Position numbers and translations under genes: made by a program. A DNA stretch of 64,000 bases from positions 124,001 to 188,000 of the forward strand of contig NZ_JAHBGF010000020.1 of assembly GCF_018390695.1 (NCBI RefSeq), in the 5' to 3' direction. This DNA is from Ancylobacter sonchi. GTDB lineage: Bacteria; Pseudomonadota; Alphaproteobacteria; Rhizobiales; Xanthobacteraceae. How positions within the stretch are numbered: position 1 is the stretch's first letter; every line of letters begins with the position of its first letter. The notes beneath the pieces are model-generated. The model saw only the letters and a program-made list of their open reading frames with translations. It was not told the origin of the DNA and ran no database searches. Of the stretch, positions 33,894 to 43,100 are shown piece by piece.

Positions 33894-35092
33894 CCGATAC
33901 GCCCGTCGCGGGCAGGTCCGGCCGGGACGGTGCGCGCTCGCGTGCCGTCCTGCTTGCCGCGCCGCTGCTCGGGCTGATGGCGCTGGCGTTCTTTGCCCCC
34001 ATTCTTTGGCTGCTGGCGATGAGCGTCTACGATCCCACCGTGGCGCGCGGCCTACCGGCTACCGCCGAAGCTCTGGCGGGATGGAGCGGCGACGGGAACG
34101 CACCCGCCGCCGTCTACCCGGCCTTCGCCGCCGATCTCGGCGCCGCCCGGGAGGCGGGCACGCTGCTCGATCTCGCCCGCGCGCTGAACACCCGCCTTCC
34201 CGGCATCCGCAGCCGGGTGGTCTCCGCCGCCCGCGCCAATATCGACCCGGCCGCGGCGGATGAGGCGCGCTTCGCTGCCCTCCACAAGAGCTGGGTCGAT
34301 CCGGCCACCTGGCGCGCGGTGCAGGCGAGCACCAGCCCATGGACCGGCTTTCATCTGCTGGCCGCGCTCGATCTGCGGGTCGGCGCTGATGGGAGCATCG
34401 AGCGCGTGCCGGCCGAGCAGGCGATCTTCCTCAAGGTGTTCCAGCGCACCTTCCTGCTGGCGGCGGCGGTAACGCTGCTCACCCTCATACTCGCCTTTCC
34501 GGTGGCCTATTTCGCTGCGCAGGCCCCACGGCCACTGGCCACGCTCATTCTCGCGCTGGTGCTGCTGCCGTTCTGGACCTCGATGCTGGTGCGTACGGCG
34601 TCATGGATGGTGCTGCTGCAGAAGGAAGGCGCGGTCAACCAGATCCTCGCCCTGTTCGGCCTCGGACCGCTGAGCCTGATGTATTCGACCTCCGGCCTAC
34701 TGATCGCCATGATGCATATCCAGCTGCCCTTCACCTTCCTGCCGATCTACAGCGTGATGAAGAACATTCCGACGCAGCAGCTGAAGGCGGCCTATTCGCT
34801 CGGCGCGCCTCCACTCACCGCGTTCCGGCGCATCTACCTGCCGCAGGCTATGCCGGGTGTCGCGGCGGGATGCTTGCTCACCTTCATCCTGTCGCTCGGC
34901 TATTACATCACGCCGGCGCTGATCGGCGGCCCGCAGGACCAGGTGATCAGCAACAGCGTTGCCAACTACATCAATGCCGAGCTGAACTGGCACATGGCCG
35001 CGGCTCTGAGCGTGGTGCTGCTCGCCTTCACCTTCGTGCTCTACGCCGCCTTCGGCCGCTATCTGGCGCCCTCCAGCTTGAAGGCGAAATAG
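33890..35092 (+). CDS. ABC transporter permease 1 (PotB-like)
   Basis: GTG at 33890 overlaps the stop of the binding-protein gene (GTGA) and is preferred; GTG at 33878 is in frame. The protein of about 400 residues is longer than the usual 280-300 because of a 120-residue periplasmic loop after the first membrane helix (about residues 45-170, the DPTVARGLPATAEALAGW part). The C-terminal half has five or six helices with the EAA loop (AYSLGAPPLTAFRRIYLPQA). It pairs with permease 2. Confidence 0.9.
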   Translation: MTDTPVAGRSGRDGARSRAVLLAAPLLGLMALAFFAPILWLLAMSVYDPTVARGLPATAEALAGWSGDGNAPAAVYPAFAADLGAAREAGTLLDLARALNTRLPGIRSRVVSAARANIDPAAADEARFAALHKSWVDPATWRAVQASTSPWTGFHLLAALDLRVGADGSIERVPAEQAIFLKVFQRTFLLAAAVTLLTLILAFPVAYFAAQAPRPLATLILALVLLPFWTSMLVRTASWMVLLQKEGAVNQILALFGLGPLSLMYSTSGLLIAMMHIQLPFTFLPIYSVMKNIPTQQLKAAYSLGAPPLTAFRRIYLPQAMPGVAAGCLLTFILSLGYYITPALIGGPQDQVISNSVANYINAELNWHMAAALSVVLLAFTFVLYAAFGRYLAPSSLKAK

Positions 35093-35093
35093 C

Positions 35094-35930
35094 ATGGCGG
35101 ACGGGATGCATGTTTCGTTCTCGGCCCGCCTGCGCACCGGCCTGCTGGCCGGCTGGACCGTGCTGGTGCTGCTGTTCCTGGTGGTTCCGATCCTCATCCC
35201 GGTGGTGCTGTCGTTCAACAGCGAGCGCTTTTTCCTGTTTCCGCCGAGCGACTTCTCGCTCCGCTGGTATCAGGAAGTGCTTGGGGAGGAGCGCTGGCGG
35301 GCTTCCATCGTCAACAGCCTCGTCGTCGGGTTCGGCGCCACCTGCCTCGCCACCGTGCTGGGTACCATGGCGGCGCTCGGGCTCGACGCGCCAGCCTTCC
35401 CCGCCCGACGGCTGGCGCGGGCGCTGATCATGTCGCCGGTGATCACACCGATCGTCATCACTGCCGTCGGCAGCTACCTGTTCGCGGCGCAGGTGGAGCT
35501 CATCAATACCTACGCCGGGCTGATCCTCGCCCACACCATTCTCGGCGCGCCCTTCGTTGTCGTCACCGTCTCGGCCAGCCTCACCGGCTTCGACGCGAAC
35601 CTGATGCGCGCGGCCAGTATGTGCGGCGCGCCGCCGCTTCACGCCTTCCGGCGGGTGATGCTGCCGCTGATCCTGCCAGGCGTGCTGTCTGGGGCCGCCT
35701 TCGCCTTCGTGACCTCCTTCGACGAGGTGGTCATCGCGCAGTTCCTGACCGGTGCTACCCATCGCACGCTGCCGTTGCAGATGTTCACTGGTCTGCGCGA
35801 GCAATTGAGTCCCGCTCTCGCGGCGGCCGCCACCTTCATGATGCTGCTCTCGCTGGTCCTGCTCGGCGTCACCGAGATCCTTCGCCGCCGTACGGCCCAG
35901 CGCGTCGCGCGGGCGCGCATTCCTGCCTAG
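35094..35930 (+). CDS. ABC transporter permease 2 (PotC-like)
   Basis: This 278-residue membrane protein has six predicted helices and the EAA motif ASMCGAPPLHAFRRVMLPLI. It starts one base after the permease 1 stop, so the two are co-translated. Together with the upstream ATPase and binding protein it forms a complete importer of the spermidine/putrescine class. Confidence 0.92.
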   Translation: MADGMHVSFSARLRTGLLAGWTVLVLLFLVVPILIPVVLSFNSERFFLFPPSDFSLRWYQEVLGEERWRASIVNSLVVGFGATCLATVLGTMAALGLDAPAFPARRLARALIMSPVITPIVITAVGSYLFAAQVELINTYAGLILAHTILGAPFVVVTVSASLTGFDANLMRAASMCGAPPLHAFRRVMLPLILPGVLSGAAFAFVTSFDEVVIAQFLTGATHRTLPLQMFTGLREQLSPALAAAATFMMLLSLVLLGVTEILRRRTAQRVARARIPA

Positions 35931-35962
35931 CCGCTCCCACTTGCCGCCAGAGGATTTTCCCG

Positions 35963-36589
35963 ATGAAGCTCGATCATTTCGCGTGGGCGACACCCGACCT
36001 CGATGCTGCGGTGGCGGATATCGAGGCGCTGGGCGGGGTGCGCGCGGCGGCCGGCGGCGCCCATCCCGGCAAGGGCACGCGCAACGCGCTCCTCGATATC
36101 GGCAACGGCGCCTATCTCGCCATAGACGGTCCCGATCCGCAGCAGCCTCTCGTCGACAACAATGGCGCCCGCCTGCAAGCGCTTGATCATCGCGTGCTCA
36201 TGCTGTTCGCCGTCCAGACCGACGATCTCGAGCTGGCTACGAAAGTGCTCGCGGAGGAGGGTCTTGATACCGGAAAGGCGATTGGCGCCCGCGCCACGCC
36301 GTCAGGCGAGCATCTGGAGTGGGAGTTTATCGAGGTGCCGGCCGGCCATGATCTCGGAGCGGCCCTGCCGATCATAAAGAAATGGAGGACGGCGAAGCAC
36401 CCGTCCGCCGATGCGCCGTCTGGCTGCGTTCTCGCGGACTTCAAGGTGCTTCACCCGGATCCGGAGCGGGTACGTGGGCTTTATCAGCGTCTGGGGCTCG
36501 ACATCCCGGTTGTCCAAGCCGACATGATATCGCTTGTCGCTGTCTTTGAGGGCAACAACGGGCGCTTTGAACTGCCAGGTGGACTTTGA
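35963..36589 (+). CDS. VOC-superfamily glyoxalase-like protein
   Basis: The start at ATG 35963 has agagga upstream. The 208-residue product begins MKLDHFAWATPDLDAAVADI, which matches the glyoxalase-like domain (PF13468 type) of the vicinal-oxygen-chelate superfamily, with two beta-alpha-beta-beta-beta modules. Members of this group can be metal-dependent isomerases or dioxygenases; the metal ligands (His 5 and a Glu in the WEFIEVPAGHDL segment) look present. It is 33 bp after permease 2 and closes the operon, so it may process the imported compound. Confidence 0.8.
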   Translation: MKLDHFAWATPDLDAAVADIEALGGVRAAAGGAHPGKGTRNALLDIGNGAYLAIDGPDPQQPLVDNNGARLQALDHRVLMLFAVQTDDLELATKVLAEEGLDTGKAIGARATPSGEHLEWEFIEVPAGHDLGAALPIIKKWRTAKHPSADAPSGCVLADFKVLHPDPERVRGLYQRLGLDIPVVQADMISLVAVFEGNNGRFELPGGL

Positions 36590-36730
36590 TGAGATGGCTG
36601 CGTCGACCTGTCACACCGTCGACTTCAAGATTCGCCCTGGACGCATGAGGCCGTCGATGTGTTTTGCCGCTGTCGCGGCTACTCGGCGACTGTCGGTAGT
36701 GCGCGACCCGGCTGAAAACCCTGCCAAAGG

Positions 36731-36798
36731 ATTTCCGTACATTCCACCAATGCGACGATGTCTTTCGCGCACCATTTCGGGCTGCCAAGGCCGAGGTC
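36731..36798 (-). repeat. 68-bp repeat, copy B (IS-like remnant)
   Basis: This is an inverted copy of 29208-29275 (62/68 identities). The two copies bracket the whole HTH-oxidoreductase-ABC-VOC cluster, 142 bp after the VOC stop. The 370 bp from here to the glucan synthase stop hold no credible gene. Confidence 0.55.
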
Positions 36799-37168
36799 AT
36801 AGATTGCGGCGGCGATGGTCGATTAACACCTGTTTTTCGGCAGGTGTCGCCGTGAAGCCCAACGCCACTGGTGAAAGTCGGCAGCCGGTGTTGACACTTT
36901 CCCGACTCTGGAAACGTCCGGTTTCGGGCAATCACGCATGACAAGGGGAGTTTGGCTGGGCCCGAAGTCGCCCGCCGGCGTCTTGGCTAGGATGACGATC
37001 TTGAGCAGCACGCGTAACGCCGGAATGTCCATTGTCCATCGCGGAATGCGTAAACTCGGCGCCGATCATGCCTTCCGGCACCATCGCGATGGTTGCGTAA
37101 ACAACAACGGCTGGCGGCAAGCACGCTAGGTTAATCGTCGAGCGCCAGAAAAATCACCGTCTAGGATA

Positions 37169-40100
37169 TCAGACTATCATCAGCAAATCATGGTTGAGGC
37201 CGTCGAGAAGGATGCGGGCGGATTTGTCGGGCAACGGGATGCGTATTCCGTCAAGCACGGAATATGGTCCATCACTATCGCCCTTTCCCATAGCCCGAAC
37301 CTCAATCGTGCAGACTGCTCCATCGAGCGTCACCGTTGCTGCGAAGCCGGGCCATGCCGAGGGGATGCAGGGCGCGACGACGAGGACGCCGCCCTCCCGG
37401 CGAATGCCGAGAATGCCCTCGATGCCAGCGCGGTGCATCCAGCCGGCGGAACCGGTGTACCAGGTCCAGCCGCCGCGGCCGATATGTGGAGCGACAGAGT
37501 AGATGTCGGCGGCGACGACGTAGGGCTCGACCTTATAGCGTTCGGTCTCCTCCGGCGTGCGGGCATGGTTGATCGGGTTGAGCAGTGCGAAGAGCTCATG
37601 CGCTTTGTCACCCGCGCCCAGTTTTGCGAAGGCGAGGACCGCCCACATGGCGGCGTGGCTGTATTGCCCGCCATTCTCGCGCAGGCCCGGCGGGTAGCCC
37701 TTGATGTAGCCGGGGTCGAGCGGCGTTCTGTCGAAGGGCGGGGTGAACAGCAGGGCCAGCCCCTCGTCGCGGCGGATCAGATGACGCTCGAGCGAGGTCA
37801 TCGCGATGCCGGCGCGCAGGGCATCAGCGGCGCCGGACAGCACGGCCCAGGACTGTGCGATGGAGTCGATGCGGCATTCCCTACTGTCCTTGGAACCGAG
37901 CCAGGTACCATCGTCAAAAGTTGCCCGGCGATACCACTCGCCATCCCAGGCTGACCGCTCCAGTGCCCGCCGCACTGAGGCGGCATGCGCACGCCAGCGC
38001 CGGGCGCGTTCGGGATCGCGTGCTTCCGCCAGTGGTGCAAAGATGTCGATGGTGCGGATCAGCAGCCAGCCGAGCCAGACGCTCTCGCCTTTTCCGCCTT
38101 CGCCGACGCGGTTCATGCCGTCGTTCCAGTCGCCGATGCCCATCAGCGGTAGACCATGCGCGCCGGTGAGCGAAAGCGCGTGCTCGAGGCCACAGGCGCA
38201 GTGCTCGAACAGTGAGGCTGTCTCGTCCGCCAGCATCGGCTGGAAGAAATGCTCGTGCTCCTCCGGCCGCAATTGCGGCCCGTCGAGATACGGTACCCTC
38301 TCGTCGAGGATCGCGGCATCGCCCGAGCTTTCAATATAGGTCGCTGCGGCAAAGGCGAGCCATACATGATCATCGGAGATGCGGGTGCGCACGCCCTGGC
38401 CCGATTGCGGCAGCCACCAATGCTGGACGTCGCCATCGACGAATTGTCGTCCGGCTGCGCGCAAGAGATGGCTGCGCGTCTCCTTTGGCAGTGCCAGCGT
38501 CAGCGCCATGCCGTCCTGCAACTGGTCGCGGAAGCCATAGGCGCCGCTCGCCTGGTAGAAGGCGGAGCGCGCGGTGATGCGACAGGCCAGCGTCTGGTAG
38601 AGCAGCCAGCCGTTCAGCATGATGTCCATCGCCCGGTCCGGCGTCTTCACCTGGACGGTGCCGAGCACCGCGGTCCAGTGATCGCTCACCGAGGCGAGGA
38701 CGGCATCGAGGTCGGCCTGGCGATAGCGCGCGACGAGCGCCCGGACTTCGTCCACCGACCCGCATTGACCGATGAAGGAGACGACCTCGACGGTCTCGCC
38801 GATGCCGAGCTCCACCACCGTCTGCAGGGCGGCGCACGGATCGAGGCCGGCGCCGGTCCTGCCGGACAGCGGGGCCATGCTTGCAAGCCCGAGCGGTGAC
38901 GCGGGTCCGCCATCGCGGCCGAGGAATTCGGTGCGGTCCGCGGTCCACGCGGTCTGCCGTCCGGCGAGATCGGTGAAGGCGATGCGGGAGCCGAAGGCGG
39001 CGCTCCAATGATTACGCGCCAGCATCACGCCGTTCTGCGGGTCGATCTCGGTGGCGATGAAGGGGGCGGAGGCGCCGCGCGACGTGCCGAGTACCCACTC
39101 CGCATAGCCGGTAATAGAGAGCTGCCGCGGCCGGTCGGTCAAATTGGTGAGCTTGAGGCGGGAAATCTTGATTGGGTCGCCGAGCGGCACGAATTGCAGC
39201 AGGTCGAGCGCGACGCCGTTCGCCTCGTGCTCGAAGCGGCTGTAGCCGAAGCCGTGCCGCGCGACATAGATGCCATCGTCGCGGATCGGCCGCGCCGTCG
39301 GGCTCCACACATCGCCGGTCGCCTCGTCCCGCACATAGAAGGCTTCGCCGACCGGATCGGCGACGGCGTCGTTGGACCATTGGGTGATCTGGTTCTCGCG
39401 ACTATTGGCCGACCATGTGTAGCCGCTGCCCTCGGCCGAAATCTGGAAGCCGAAGCCGGCATTGGCGACCACGTTGATCCAGGGTGCGGGCGTCGTTCGG
39501 TCCTGCGCGAGGACGGTCACATACTCCCGCCCGCCCTTGTCGAACCCGCCTAGGCCGTTAAAGAATTCGAGGGTGGGCGGTTCGGGCGACGGCACGGGAC
39601 CGTGCATCGAGGTCAAGTTGTGATCACGGCGGCGGATGGCCGGAGGATGCGGCGCCCGGTACACGCGAGCGAGTTGGTCGACGATGGCGCCGCGCCGCGC
39701 CGGCAACACCACGCGGGCAACCGACTGCACAAGGGCGCGTGCCTCCACGCTCATGAGATCGGCACGCAGCACATAGACGGCCCCCCGCGCCGGTTCTTCC
39801 CCGAGGAGTGGGCGCGATGCGTTGGTCCGCACCGCCGTCTCTATGGCGATTTGCAGATCCTGCACGTAGGAGGAGGAGCGCTCATTGATGATGACGAGAT
39901 CGACGGCGAGGCGCTTCATCCGCCAGTATTCATGGGCGCGCAGCAATTGGCGCACCTGGGCGATGTCCTCGATATCGTCGATCCGCAGCAGCACGATCGG
40001 CAGGTCGCCGGAGATGGAATGCTGCCAGAGGCCCGATTGCGGCCCGGCTCCGCGAAGGATCGTCTCGGATGGCGACCTGAAACGCCCATCGGCATAGAGC

Positions 40101-43100
40101 AGAGGAGCGGCGAGGCGCTGGAAATCGGCAGCTTCCTCCACATTGACGTCAAGATGTCGAAGCTGAACCTGCGCCTGTGTCCACGCCAAGGTCTTGGCGC
40201 GGTCGAACGCACTACGATCATGATGCGTGTCGATGAGATCAAGGAGTTCCGCCCGCGACGAGGCCACAACGGTCCAGAAGGCGACGCGTGCGACTTTGCC
40301 CGGCGCGATGCGCACGCTTTGACGCAGCGAGAAGATCGGATCCAGCACCGTCCCCACGGTGTTCGACAGCGACAGGCGGCCCGACATGGCGTCCGCCGTA
40401 CCCACGTCGCGCCCGCGGCCGATGAAACGGCCACGGTCAGTCTCATATTGCGGGGTAGCCGCGATCTCGCCTTCCACCACCGCGAAATGTGCCGCCCATA
40501 TCTGCGGCTCGCCCGGCGTCCGGAGCCGTCGCGTGGCGAGGAGGGCGCCGAACTCCGGCAGATGCTCGGTCTCGACGAACATCTTGGCAAAGGCCGGGTG
40601 GGCTTCATCGGTGGCCGGCGTGGTCAGGACGAGCTCGGCATAGGAGGTCAGCTCGATCTTCCGGGTCAGCCGCCCGCTATTGGTCAGTGAAACCCGCCGG
40701 ACCTCGCCATTGTGCTCGCCGGAAACGATGACATCCATCGTCGTGGTCAGGCCGACATCGTGGCGGATGAACTCGGCATGGTCCTCGCCGAACACGACAT
40801 CGCTTTCGCTGGCGCCGCCCGCCATCGGCTGGGTGGTAGCGGACCAGACGTTGCCGCTCCTCATGTCGCGAAGGAAAACGAATGAACCCCAGTCGTCGCG
40901 GGTGGCGTCCTCGCGCCAGCGCGTCACTGCAATGTCTCGCCATCGGCTATAGCCGCCGCCGGACGCCGTCATCATGACGGCGTAGCCGCCATTGGAGAGC
41001 AGATGCGTGATCGGCGCACCGGCCGTGGGCGCGACAAGGCGGCGTACCGTGGCTGCTTCGCTGCGGGCATCGACGGCCGCGGCGCGGACTTCCTCGGCAC
41101 GTGGACGGGCCACGACGACGTCGCGGGGCGAGCGCTCCTGTAGCAGCAGCTCGCTTGCCCGGATCATCGGCTCACGGTGGAAACGGGCGCGCATCTCGCC
41201 ACCCAGCAGCGTGTTGGCGATGGCGACGATGGTCATGCCCTGGTGATGGGCCATGAAGCTGCGGACGATGGCGACGCTCTCGTCTTCCGGAAGCCGAGAA
41301 CGGGTGAAGTCGAGCGCCTCATAGAAGCCGTAGCGGCCCTGCGCCCCCAACTCGGCGAGGCGAGCATAATTCTGCCGCGCGCGCTCGGGATCCGCCATGC
41401 TGGCGAGGCCGGTCGCATAGGGCGCGACCACCACACTCTCCGAGAGCCCGCGCTTGAGGCCGAGGCCCGGCACGCCGAAATTGGCGTACTGATAGGTAAA
41501 TTCGATGTCGCGCGCATTATAGGCGGATTCCGACATGCCCCAAGGAACGCCCAGCGACCGGGCATAGGATTGCTGCCGCTCGACCACCAGGCGGTTGGTC
41601 TGCTCGAGCACGCTGCCGGCTGGTGCACGCATCACCAGCGATGGCATGAGATATTCGAACATTGATCCCGACCAGGAGATCAATGCCGAGCCGTTGCCGA
41701 GCGGCGTCGCGAGCCGACCGAGCCGGAACCAGTGGCGGGTCGGTGCGTCGCCCTTGGCGATGGCGAACAAACTGGCGAGCCGCGCTTCGGACGCCAGCAA
41801 GTCGTAGCAGCTCGGGTCGAGGCCGTTGTCTGCCAGCGAATAGCCGATGGAAAGCAGCTTCCGCTCGGGATCGAGCAGAAATGCAAAGTCCATCTCCATC
41901 GCCATGGTCCGGGCCGTGTCCGCCAGCGCGGTCAGCCGCAATTTCGTGGCTGCCGGTGCCGCCAAGAGCTGGAGGTGGTCGCGCTGGTATTCGTTCACCG
42001 CCCTGCCGATCGTCTCGATCCAGTAGGCGATGTCCGTAGTGCCATCCCCACCTGTCGCCGGGAGGATCTCCTGCGCAACTCTGTGGGCCCTGTCAGCGAG
42101 CCGCTTCAGAATGGGCGCCGTCGCTTCCAGTGTCTGCACGCCGTTCAACTGCGCGTCGATCTCGTCCAGTCCCGCCGCCAGCGCCTGTCCTTGTGCATTG
42201 CCAACCATCGGCAGGGCCGTCATCGCCTGGCGCGCCAACGCCAGAGCGTCGGCGATGCCCGCGCGAGCGTTCACCCCGATGGGCGCATCCCTCCATTCCT
42301 CACAGGCATTGGCGAGTGCGATCAGATGGCCAGCGAGATTGCCGCTGTCGACGGACGAGACATAGGCCGGCGGCAACGCGGCGAGGTCTTGCGTCCCGTA
42401 CCAGTTGAAGAAGTGTCCGCGGAAACGGGGCAGCTGCTTCAAGCTGGCGAACGTCGCTTCAAGCCGCTCGATGGTCTCTATCGTGCCGGTCCAGCCGAAG
42501 TCGCGGGCGGCGACCGCCGAGAGCAAATAGAGGCCGATATTGGTCGGCGAGGTCCGATGGGCGACGATCGGTTTCGGCTCTTCCTGGAAATTGTCCGGCG
42601 GCAGCATGTTCTCGGCCGGCGTAACGAAGGTCTCGAAATAGCGCCATGTGCGCCGGGCGATCAGGCGTAGGTCGCGGGCATCGGTATCTGCAAGGTCGAG
42701 GTGTTGCGGCACCCTGGGCGAACGGCTCGCCCATTGCGCCATGAGGGGTGCGCCGAGCCAGAGCAGGGCAAATGGCAGGATGAGCGGCCAGGAGGCGAGC
42801 GCCAGGACAAGCGCGCCTGCGGTCATCGCAAGGGCCAGCAAGGTGCCGCTGGCCATCTGTCGATAGAAGCCGAGGACATCCAGCCGGGGGACTGCGGAGG
42901 ACTTCGCGGCGGTCGTCCATTCCAACAGATGGCGTCGCGTCACCAGCAGCCGCACCAGCGTGCGCATGGCGGCATCGCCCGCCCGCCACGCCTGATCGGC
43001 CAGAAAGACGAGCGACAGCAATGTCTGGGAGGCGGCGAGCTGCAATTCAGCCACCAGTCTGGCGAGGTGGCTGCGCAGCCTTACGTCGGGGTGACGAGGA

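Noticed and set aside
36799..37168. Short frames between repeat copy B and the glucan synthase stop
   Set aside because: No ribosome sites, no shared family features, and overlapping frames on both strands. Treated as intergenic.
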